From NCBI GenBank assembly GCA_934489735.1, contig CAKSSR010000034.1, positions 1-17,674 on the forward strand: 17,674 bases of DNA, written 5' to 3'. Shown piece by piece: positions 6,907 to 12,601 of this stretch (position 1 is the stretch's first letter; every line of letters starts with the position of its first letter). The DNA comes from an uncultured Eubacteriales bacterium (lineage in GTDB: Bacteria; Bacillota; Clostridia; Oscillospirales; Acutalibacteraceae). Both the position numbers and the translations under genes were made by a program. Under the pieces are notes generated by a model that worked only from the letters and a program-made list of their open reading frames with translations, was not told the origin of the DNA and did not search any database.

Positions 6907-8067
6907 TTGAAAAGCAATAGTAAAATCAACTTAAAATCTATATTCAAAGACTTATTTAAAGAAGACATAAGCATATCGAAAGTTCAAATATTCACTATAA
7001 TAATGCCGATAATAGTCGTACTAGGAGTTATTATTGCAATATTTGCAAATATCGATCATAAGAACCAATCATATAATATTGACAAGGTCATAAAGAATAC
7101 CCACTTCCGTCAGACTGTTTATGGAGACAATGCCGAGAGGATCTCACAGAAGGCCAACAAAAGGATTGACGAACTTCAAAAACTTTTACTATGTGACGTG
7201 AAAGGATCAGATATAGACAGAATCAATTCAAGAGTTGGAATGCTGGTCTATGTAAATCCATTGACAATTTCAATAATAGACACTTGCATAGACATAGCTA
7301 ACAAGAGTAATGGAGCCTTCAACCCATTATCGTATTCATTAACTTCACTTTGGAATTTCGATGAATTGGATAACAAAAGCGCATTTCAAGACAAACTACA
7401 TATTTTTAGATTTCAGAATGCGGACAACATAGTTCCATCAGAAGAAAGAATAAAATCTTCACTAAACCATATGAATTACAATGACATTTACATAGACCGG
7501 AATAAAAATGGAATAAAAATTTTAGATAATTTTTCAGGATTGGACATCGATTCGATATTTAAAGGCATAATATGTGACGAAATAATAAAGACTTATCGAG
7601 AACAAGATGCAAAATCTGGAATAATATCGACAGGTGAGAACGTTGGAATATTTGGAACTAAATCTAATGGAGAACTATGGAACATCGCAATAAAAGATCA
7701 ATTAAAAGAAGATGATAAAAATGGCATTGCAATATTGAAATTGAAAGACGGATTTATATCCACCCATAGCCCATATGAGAATTACTTTAAGAAAGATGGA
7801 ACAGTATATCACCACATCTTAGATCCAAAGACAGGATATCCAGCTAGCAGCGATCTAATAAGTATAACAGTTTATCATAACAACATGGGATTGGTAGCAG
7901 ATATATTATCAAATGCATGCTTTGTATTGGAAAGGAATAAAGCTTTAGAACTACTCAAGTATTACAATGCTGAGGCAGTCTTTATTTATAAAAACAAAGA
8001 TATATATGCAACAGAAGGAATTAAAGAAAATTTAATGATAACTAATGAAAATTATACTCTTAGATGA
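6907..8067 (+). CDS. apbE: ApbE-like protein (FAD:protein FMN transferase family), divergent, membrane-anchored
   Basis: 386 residues from a TTG start chosen because a stop codon lies upstream in frame; see the hairpin-spaced ribosome site at 6870-6906. ApbE attaches FMN to Thr in the flavinylation motif of RnfG, RnfD and similar proteins outside the membrane. Here a lone N-terminal membrane helix (about 26-48) replaces the usual lipoprotein signal. The fold is recognisable: FNPLSYSLTSLW (138-149), LDIDSIFKG (212-220), STGENVGIFG (241-250), STHSPYENYF (285-294), HHILDPKTGYPA (302-313) and ADILSNACFV (331-340). Only HILDPKTGYPA is canonical. The FAD-binding LDLGGIAKG has become LDIDSIFKG, GGN has become GEN, STSGDYE has become STHSPYE, and the Mg-site DxxxT has become DILSN. 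It is the first gene of the operon, where rnfC usually stands. Transferase activity is doubtful. Confidence 0.85.
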   Translation: MKSNSKINLKSIFKDLFKEDISISKVQIFTIIMPIIVVLGVIIAIFANIDHKNQSYNIDKVIKNTHFRQTVYGDNAERISQKANKRIDELQKLLLCDVKGSDIDRINSRVGMLVYVNPLTISIIDTCIDIANKSNGAFNPLSYSLTSLWNFDELDNKSAFQDKLHIFRFQNADNIVPSEERIKSSLNHMNYNDIYIDRNKNGIKILDNFSGLDIDSIFKGIICDEIIKTYREQDAKSGIISTGENVGIFGTKSNGELWNIAIKDQLKEDDKNGIAILKLKDGFISTHSPYENYFKKDGTVYHHILDPKTGYPASSDLISITVYHNNMGLVADILSNACFVLERNKALELLKYYNAEAVFIYKNKDIYATEGIKENLMITNENYTLR

Positions 8068-8091
8068 TTTTAATAGAGGAGAGATTTGTAA

Positions 8092-8952
8092 ATGTTAAAC
8101 TTATTTCAAAAAAAAGACTTAGAAATTAACAAAATGATGTTCCACATACTTATAGCGACTATCCCGATAATAGGAATGTCTACATTTTTATATGGGATCA
8201 ATGTCTTAATTATACTTTTTGTCACAGTAGCGTCATGTTTGGCCAGCGAAAGTTTAATAAATTCAATCAGAAAGAAGAATATTGTGAATGATGACAGCAT
8301 AGCCATAATGGTTTCAGGCATCTTATTAGCTTTGACTATGCCCAGCAATGTAAATCCAAGCGTGGCTATGTTCGGGGGAATAATTTTAATAGTTCTGAAG
8401 CAAATCTTTGGAGATTTTGAGAATAATTTTGCAAACCCGATAATAATATCAAGAGTTGCATTGATATTTTCATTCCCAGATATAATAAGTAAACCGATAG
8501 TGATACATTCCAGTAGTAAATTTAACTTAATAATAGATCTATTGACAAAAAATCAGTCAAATTTCATAGGCGGATCATGCTTTTTGGCTGTATTGATAGG
8601 GGCCGTCTACCTTTTGATTAAAAAAATTGTAAATCCAATAGTACCGGCTATAATATTGTTAACTTCGTTACTCGTGGGCATAATTATCCCAGAAAATTAT
8701 TATATTTATGCACTATCTGGCACAGTTTTGTTTTGCAGCTCATTCCTTGTAACGAATTATCTGCCAGAAAAAACAATTGGGAAGGTTTTGTTTGCAATCT
8801 GTTGCGGAATTGTTTATCCTATACTAAAATTTAATACAAATGTAACCGAATCGATACTATTTTCGATATTATTTATGCAAATGTTGTCATCATCGATAGA
8901 TCAATTAATTAATTTAGAATTTTTTAAAAGGAGAGTAAGAAAACATGACTAA
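8092..8952 (+). CDS. rnfD: RnfD-like membrane subunit without the FMN-attachment motif
   Basis: 286 residues; ATG 8092 has GAGGAG 10 bases upstream. RnfD/NqrB proteins are polytopic subunits that carry covalent FMN on Thr of a GAT motif. This protein keeps the RnfD scaffold: DDSIAIMVSGILLALTMPS (67-85), KQIFGDFENNFANPIIISR (103-121) and, near the C-terminus, TNYLPEKTIGK (221-231) in place of TDPVTSP. Eight or more hydrophobic segments can be seen. The region between SFP (127-129) and GGSCFLAVLIGAVYLL (160-175), where the family has DAVTGATPLA, reads instead KPIVIHSSSKFNLIIDLL with no GAT. The gene lies 24 bases after apbE and overlaps the next gene by 8 bases. It is either a diverged RnfD that has dropped its flavin or one using a different site. 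Confidence 0.88.
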   Translation: MLNLFQKKDLEINKMMFHILIATIPIIGMSTFLYGINVLIILFVTVASCLASESLINSIRKKNIVNDDSIAIMVSGILLALTMPSNVNPSVAMFGGIILIVLKQIFGDFENNFANPIIISRVALIFSFPDIISKPIVIHSSSKFNLIIDLLTKNQSNFIGGSCFLAVLIGAVYLLIKKIVNPIVPAIILLTSLLVGIIIPENYYIYALSGTVLFCSSFLVTNYLPEKTIGKVLFAICCGIVYPILKFNTNVTESILFSILFMQMLSSSIDQLINLEFFKRRVRKHD

Positions 8953-9478
8953 CAGTAAAAAAATTATATCAATATTTATGATCGTGCTTATATCGTCTAT
9001 CATGATGTCCATTAGCATATTAATAAATAATTTGACATCTATGACAATTGACAAGAAAAATATAGCCCGTGCAGAGATTTTGAGAGATAAAATGTTAAAT
9101 AATGCAGTCCAAGTGAGAAAAATTAACTCCGAGGACCCAAGTGTTATATCATTGATTGGAATTTCTAAGAATGACTTGACAAGTGGATACATGTTTGAAA
9201 CGACAGCAGGTTTATGTTGCAATAATGTGAGAATAATAGTGGGAGTGGCCCCAAACGGAAGAATTACTAATATCGAATTAATAGACAGTGACGAAACTTC
9301 AGCAGTCAGAAATAAATTGTTGGGCAAAGATTTCTTAAATAAGTTTAATTATAATATCCGCAGAAATTACATACCAGATGTTAATAATATCATACCGGTT
9401 TCAAAATCCATAACAGAAGCAATTAGAAAAATAGCTTATGAATTCGATATAATAAGAGACAAAAATTACAGGGGGTAG
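8945..9478 (+). CDS. rnfG: RnfG-like FMN-binding-domain subunit lacking the SGAT motif
   Basis: 177 residues; ATG 8945 overlaps the end of the rnfD-like gene and uses AAAAGGAG inside it. One membrane helix (about 7-29) is followed by an extracytoplasmic FMN-binding domain: GYMFETTAGL (81-90), VRIIVGVAPNGRITNIELIDSDET (95-118) and VRNKLLGKDFLNKF (121-134). These match the GYxFxxxAxGY, IxLMVGxxxxGxIxGI and SETPGLGxK parts of RnfG. Near the C-terminus the family has DxISGATxSSxAV, where the Thr carries FMN. The aligned stretch here is NNIIPVSKSITEAI (147-160), so SGAT reads IPVS. Covalent flavin in the usual manner is therefore unlikely. The domain and operon position make the family assignment secure; redox function is open. 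Confidence 0.87.
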   Translation: MTNSKKIISIFMIVLISSIMMSISILINNLTSMTIDKKNIARAEILRDKMLNNAVQVRKINSEDPSVISLIGISKNDLTSGYMFETTAGLCCNNVRIIVGVAPNGRITNIELIDSDETSAVRNKLLGKDFLNKFNYNIRRNYIPDVNNIIPVSKSITEAIRKIAYEFDIIRDKNYRG

Positions 9479-9484
9479 TTGGAA

Positions 9485-10099
9485 TTGAAAGAAAATATAA
9501 TAATACATAGGAATCCAGTATTCAGACTTATGATGGGATTGTGCCCTACTTTGGCTATTACTACTACTATACTAAATTCAATTACTATCGGTATAGCAAC
9601 TCTGCTCGTTTTAACAATTTCTAGCTTAATTGTATCAATGCTTAAGAAATTTATATCGATAAGAATCCCAATTTATATAGCTATTACGGCTGGATTGACA
9701 ACTATTATACAGCTGCTAATAAAAGCCTTCATCCCTGAAATAAATACAAGCTTAGGTATATATATCCCTATTATTTCTGTTAACTGCCTGATATTGAGTT
9801 GCCTTGATGTCATTATCGATAATAATATAAATGCTTTAAAATCAGCATCAAATAGCTTGTGCATAGGAGTAGCTTTTGCATTTGCTTTACTATTGATCGG
9901 AATTATAAGAGAAATATTGGGATTTGGAAGCATATTGGGAATAAATATTAGCATTAGGCCAATCCCTATATTCGTTTTATCACCAGGAGGTCTGTTTATT
10001 TTAGGAATTATAATAGCAATGGTAAATAGAATTTGCCTGAACTCAGAAAAAAATTGTAACGGTTGTGAAAAATGTAATAACTGTTCAGAAAAGGAGTAA
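9485..10099 (+). CDS. rnfE: RnfE-like membrane subunit with Cys-rich tail
   Basis: 204 residues from TTG 9485, preferred to TTG 9479 because GGGGG (9471-9475) is 9 bases before it but only 3 before the other. RnfE/NqrD is a six-helix subunit that, with RnfA/NqrE, holds an Fe-S cluster in the middle of the membrane. The best-conserved member of this operon, it has NPVFRLMMGLCPTLAITTT with C20, YIPIISVNCLIL with C101, and GIIREILGFGSILG near 139-152. Both cluster cysteines are present. After the last helix a soluble tail carries CNGCEKCNNC (C191, C194, C197, C200), four Cys at CxxC spacing, which could bind a metal or an extra Fe-S centre. The gene follows rnfG with only a 6-base gap and precedes rnfA by 4 bases. 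Confidence 0.9.
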   Translation: MKENIIIHRNPVFRLMMGLCPTLAITTTILNSITIGIATLLVLTISSLIVSMLKKFISIRIPIYIAITAGLTTIIQLLIKAFIPEINTSLGIYIPIISVNCLILSCLDVIIDNNINALKSASNSLCIGVAFAFALLLIGIIREILGFGSILGINISIRPIPIFVLSPGGLFILGIIIAMVNRICLNSEKNCNGCEKCNNCSEKE

Positions 10100-10103
10100 T
10101 AAA

Positions 10104-10688
10104 ATGATGATAAAGTCTTTATTTTTAGTATTATTTTCTTCCATATTTTCAGAAAATTGTATATTGTTGAGAATGTTTGGAATTTGCTCAATGATTAATC
10201 AAAAAAACAGACCAAAATATGTAATAAGAGCAGGCTCTTTGACAACAATTGTTATTTTGCTATCAACAATTGTAAATTGGCCTATCTATAAATACTTTTT
10301 GTTTCCAAAAGACTTATTATTTTTACAAATGATTATATTTCCTCTAATAATCCTTCTAATTATCGAATTAGCTAAGATTTCACTTAAAAAATTTAAATTT
10401 TTCTCAGATATTTTACCAGATCTATCAATAAATTGCTTAATATTAGGAATATCATTGACAAATATATCAAATTCTATCGCAAATCCTGAGTTTAAACTAC
10501 TTCATTCAATTATATATTCAGTAGGCGCTGGCATGGGTTTTATATTTGTAATGATAGTATTCACTTGCATCTTAAATCATATTAAACAAGATAAAATACC
10601 TCTGCCTTTTCAAGGAACTCCTATTAAACTTATAATTGCTTCTATTATGTCTCTATCGTTTATCGGAATTTCAAACTTAATTAAATAA
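10104..10688 (+). CDS. rnfA: RnfA-like membrane subunit
   Basis: 194 residues from ATG 10104, with AAAAGGAG 8 bases upstream; the frame is open to 10065 but that would overlap rnfE and lacks a ribosome site. RnfA/NqrE pairs with RnfE in inverted topology to build the membrane core and shared Fe-S cluster. Visible signatures are ENCILLRMFGIC (17-28, C28 in place of LGICPF), DLSINCLILGISLTNI (106-121, C111) and LPFQGTPIKLIIAS (167-180), which matches the family ending VPKAFQGxPIxLI. The loop following GIC is quite diverged. It is the last gene of the operon: rnfB, which normally follows rnfA, is absent, and a terminator comes 15 bases after the stop. Confidence 0.87.
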   Translation: MMIKSLFLVLFSSIFSENCILLRMFGICSMINQKNRPKYVIRAGSLTTIVILLSTIVNWPIYKYFLFPKDLLFLQMIIFPLIILLIIELAKISLKKFKFFSDILPDLSINCLILGISLTNISNSIANPEFKLLHSIIYSVGAGMGFIFVMIVFTCILNHIKQDKIPLPFQGTPIKLIIASIMSLSFIGISNLIK

Positions 10689-10703
10689 ATTATACATACT
10701 TCT

Positions 10704-10747
10704 TGGTACCATTTCTAAATAATTGGTACCATTTCTTATTTCTTTCC
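10704..10747 (+). terminator. Terminator of the rnf-like operon, made of a 20-bp-period repeat
   Basis: TTGGTACCATTTCT occurs twice, at 10703 and 10723. Because GGTACC is self-complementary, TGGTACC (10704-10710) pairs with GGTACCA (10725-10731), and a T-rich run follows. Confidence 0.6.
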
Positions 10748-10914
10748 TTGATCATTCGCATTTAATCAAAAAATATACTGACCGTTTATAAGCAAAATTA
10801 ATTAAGACTATTGAGTCTATATAAATCTTTCTTGCAAAATGTTAATCAATTTCAATTTTTCCTAAATTAAGCCCTCCAATCCATTACTCATTCCTTGTCT
10901 TTGTAAGGAATTAT
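10737..10914. other. Intergenic stretch, nothing supported
   Basis: No open frame with a ribosome site and no remains of rnfB cysteine motifs are visible here. A small ATTCCTT/AAGGAAT hairpin lies at about 10889-10910. Confidence 0.5.
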
Positions 10915-10948
10915 AAAAAAAACGTTGCCTCAAATCAAGAGACAACGT
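10915..10948 (-). terminator. Strong Rho-independent terminator of the small RNA
   Basis: On the minus strand ACGTTGTCTC (10948-10939) pairs with GAGGCAACGT (10931-10922), 10 bp with one G-U, then at least seven T (10921-10915). On the plus strand the run is A, so it works only leftward. Confidence 0.85.
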
Positions 10949-11177
10949 AAATTTTAATAAAAGGAGATGATTTTTATGTATGAAATTAAAAGTTCGTACG
11001 CTTAATCATATAATTTATCAAACTGAAGCCAAAATCCACAATCAAATAAAACCACATACAATTAATTTCCTTCTAACAGTACCATTCAATTTGATAAACT
11101 TTTCAGTGCCATCTAAAACAAACCTGACACTCAGTTAAATGAACTCTGATTTGAAATAATATTTCTTTCATTTAACT
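10915..11177 (-). ncRNA. Candidate structured small RNA, about 263 nt
   Basis: An extended -10 (11193-11185) would start transcription near 11177. In transcript order: arm GTTAAATGAA (11176-11167) pairs with TTCATTTAAC (11143-11134). AGTGTCA (11131-11125) pairs with TGGCACT (11111-11105). A 16-bp stem joins 11100-11085 to 11027-11012 around a 57-base centre. Then comes a single-stranded stretch with AUCAUCUCCUUUUAUU (10971-10956), and last a terminator. In three separate stems the imperfect pairs are G-U on the minus strand but A-C mismatches on the plus strand, so the structure is selected, if at all, on the minus-strand RNA. No coding frame with a ribosome site lies inside. The CUCCUUUU stretch is complementary to Shine-Dalgarno sites, hinting at a trans-acting regulator. 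I cannot match it to a known RNA family. Confidence 0.6.
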
Positions 11178-11184
11178 TGATTAT

Positions 11185-11193
11185 ATTATAACA
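11185..11193 (-). promoter_or_regulatory. Extended -10 promoter of the small RNA candidate
   Basis: TGTTATAAT on the minus strand (11193-11185). The expected -35 position (about 11213-11208) reads AATACA, a poor match, as at the AAA+ gene promoter. Confidence 0.6.
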
Positions 11194-11217
11194 TATTCAT
11201 ATTCAAATGTATTCGAT

Positions 11218-11256
11218 TTAACAAAATCTTAACATAAACTTAATCAAATTTTAACA
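11218..11256 (-). promoter_or_regulatory. Four-unit TTAACA array with exact 11-bp period (PhoB/PhoP-like box)
   Basis: TTAACA, TTAACA, TTAATC and TTAACA begin at 11218, 11229, 11240 and 11251, each separated by 5 bases. In transcription direction the units read TGTTAA. The near unit begins 28 bp upstream of the -10 edge at 11190, the same distance as at the AAA+ gene. This is the geometry of an OmpR/PhoB-family activator site. The regulator itself is not in the window. Confidence 0.6.
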
Positions 11257-11275
11257 TAAGCATCCCTGCAGTGAA

Positions 11276-11304
11276 TGGCTCTCATTGCGAGCCACCCTTT
11301 TTTT
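11276..11304 (+). terminator. Rightward terminator without an assigned gene
   Basis: TGGCTC (11276-11281) pairs with GAGCCA (11289-11294), then CCC and seven T (11298-11304). No plus-strand gene precedes it closely. It may stop read-through from the rnf-like operon or end an unrecognised transcript, and it insulates the promoter at 11313. Confidence 0.7.
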
Positions 11305-11312
11305 AAGATAAT

Positions 11313-11341
11313 TTGATTAAAAAATTAAATTGTGGTATCAT
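11313..11341 (+). promoter_or_regulatory. SigA-type promoter of the LiaF-like gene
   Basis: TTGATT (11313-11318), a 17-base spacer and TATCAT (11336-11341), the same two hexamers and spacing as the promoter before the apbE-like gene. Confidence 0.65.
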
Positions 11342-11395
11342 CTATCTATTAAGTATATAATAAATATTAAACTGATGAAAGGAGTGTCGGCACTA

Positions 11396-11749
11396 ATGAT
11401 TAATAATCTGGTGCCTAGTCGATTGTTTATGAAAAAAGATAATATTTTGTTCGGATTGCTTTGCATCGTCGGCGCAATTGCAGTCATATGTAATGGCCTT
11501 GGACTTTTTGGAAATTTAAATATCGGAAGTATTATCGTGACTGTTTTAATGATTCCTATAATATTGTCTAGCCTTTTGAAATTGAATTTTTATGGAATTT
11601 TCTTTCCAATAGCAGTACTCTGGGTGATTTATTCTAAAAATTTTGGAATTTTCTTTGAACCATGGAAGGTTATGCTGGTTGCATTACTGTTAAGTATCGG
11701 ATTCTCGATGATATTCCCTGGCAAATCAAATCAAGAAAATAATAAATAG
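11396..11749 (+). CDS. Small four-helix membrane protein, LiaF/LiaI transmembrane-domain-like
   Basis: 117 residues from ATG 11396, with AAAGGAG (11378-11384) 11 bases upstream; the frame continues upstream to 11330, but the promoter lies there. Four hydrophobic segments are seen at about 17-33, 44-61, 65-80 and 91-108. The layout NILFGLLCIVGAIAVICNGLGLFGNLNI resembles the repeated hydrophobic domain found in LiaI/LiaF cell-envelope stress proteins of Firmicutes, which pairs helices of the form FGLLLIxxGxxxLLxxLG. There is no C-terminal LiaF soluble domain, only the short tail PGKSNQENNK. It forms a single-gene unit between its own promoter and a terminator. The family call is tentative; the membrane location is firm. 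Confidence 0.6.
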   Translation: MINNLVPSRLFMKKDNILFGLLCIVGAIAVICNGLGLFGNLNIGSIIVTVLMIPIILSSLLKLNFYGIFFPIAVLWVIYSKNFGIFFEPWKVMLVALLLSIGFSMIFPGKSNQENNK

Positions 11750-11760
11750 TTTGTAAAAAT

Positions 11761-11809
11761 GTACGAAAAGTCTACTTCTTTTTAATGTTTTCTTTTCGTA
11801 TAATTTTTT
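11761..11809 (+). terminator. Terminator of the LiaF-like gene
   Basis: TACGAAAAG (11762-11770) pairs with CTTTTCGTA (11792-11800), followed by TAATTTTTT. It starts 12 bases after the stop codon. Confidence 0.75.
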
Positions 11810-11824
11810 GTAATAAATATGCCA

Positions 11825-11853
11825 TTGACGTATATTTTCTTTTATGATAGAAT
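11825..11853 (+). promoter_or_regulatory. Strong promoter of the ferredoxin-PFOR unit
   Basis: TTGACG (11825-11830), a 17-base spacer and TAGAAT (11848-11853) with the TG of an extended -10 at 11845-11846. The closeness to consensus suits a highly expressed central-metabolism unit. Confidence 0.75.
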
Positions 11854-11899
11854 GTTTTGTATAAACAATTAAAATTTTTTGATTTTTGGGGGTAATTTT

Positions 11900-12550
11900 A
11901 TGGCTTATAAAATTTCTGATGAATGTATAGGATGTGAAGCTTGCGTTGGGGGCTGTCCAACAAATGCAATATCTTCATCCGGTGGTAAATGTACTATCGA
12001 CAGTGAAAAATGTATAGACTGTGGCAACTGTGCTAGTGTTTGTCCGGTTGGAGCACCTAGCGAAGAAGACGTTAAAGCAAGCGCACCAGTAAAAAAAGCT
12101 GAAGATAACAAAGAAAATGATAAAAAAATAGAAAAAAAGGTAGAAAAAAAGCATAAAATATCAGACAAATGTATATCATGTGGAGCCTGCGAGACAGAAT
12201 GTCCTACTAAAGCGATATCAAATGGTGACAATCAGTATGTAATTGATGAAGAAAAATGTATAAATTGCGGTAGCTGTGCTAGTGTTTGTCCAGTTGAGGC
12301 ACCTGTTGAATACGAAAAAGAAGTTAAAGACAAGAAAGAAGACAAGAAAGACGATAAAAATACCGTAGAAACGAAATATGAGATATCAGATGAATGTGTA
12401 TCGTGTGGGTCTTGTGAAGGTTCTTGTCCTAATGCAGCTATTTTTCAAGGGAGTAAACACATGGAAATAAATAAGGATCTTTGCATTGGTTGTGGGACCT
12501 GCGCAGACAAATGTCCTGTGTCTGCTATAAGGAAAGAAAAAGAAGTATAA
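11900..12550 (+). CDS. Triple-domain ferredoxin (three 2[4Fe-4S] units in one chain)
   Basis: 216 residues from ATG 11900, with GGGGGT 6 to 7 bases upstream. Three clostridial 2[4Fe-4S] ferredoxin domains are strung together at about 1-53, 86-134 and 161-212. Each has two CxxCxxCxxxCP motifs: Cys 9/12/15/19 and 38/41/44/48, Cys 91/94/97/101 and 120/123/126/130, and Cys 166/169/172/176 and 195/198/201/205. Six clusters are therefore expected. Domains 1 and 2 are joined by a Lys/Glu linker (about 54-86) and domains 2 and 3 by another (about 136-158). Each domain opens with the same K-I/Y-x-ISDxC start, so they arose by duplication. There is no membrane segment, so it is not an RnfB. Its place 51 bases before the PFOR gene makes it the likely electron acceptor of that enzyme. 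Confidence 0.93.
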   Translation: MAYKISDECIGCEACVGGCPTNAISSSGGKCTIDSEKCIDCGNCASVCPVGAPSEEDVKASAPVKKAEDNKENDKKIEKKVEKKHKISDKCISCGACETECPTKAISNGDNQYVIDEEKCINCGSCASVCPVEAPVEYEKEVKDKKEDKKDDKNTVETKYEISDECVSCGSCEGSCPNAAIFQGSKHMEINKDLCIGCGTCADKCPVSAIRKEKEV

Positions 12551-12601
12551 TCTGATGATCACTTTATAAAATTTGTTAATTTATCAAGGGGGATTTTTTA
12601 A

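Noticed and set aside
10689..10914. Possible remnant of rnfB after rnfA
   Set aside because: No CxxCxxC motifs or membrane segment in any frame, and the rnfA terminator lies right after the stop codon.
11102..11171. 22-codon minus-strand frame (MKEILFQIRVHL...) inside the small RNA
   Set aside because: There is no ribosome site and its ATG is buried in the predicted 5' stem.
11218..11256. TTAACA units as a CRISPR or satellite repeat
   Set aside because: The units are only six bases long with AT-rich 5-base gaps; the promoter context fits a regulator site far better.
11905..12231. 108-codon minus-strand frame opposite the ferredoxin
   Set aside because: Its Ser/His/Gln pattern is the antisense image of the Cys-rich ferredoxin domains.
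11900..12550. Triple ferredoxin as a replacement RnfB
   Set aside because: It has no N-terminal membrane helix or RnfB-type Fe-S domain and is linked to PFOR by its own promoter, more than 1 kb from rnfA.
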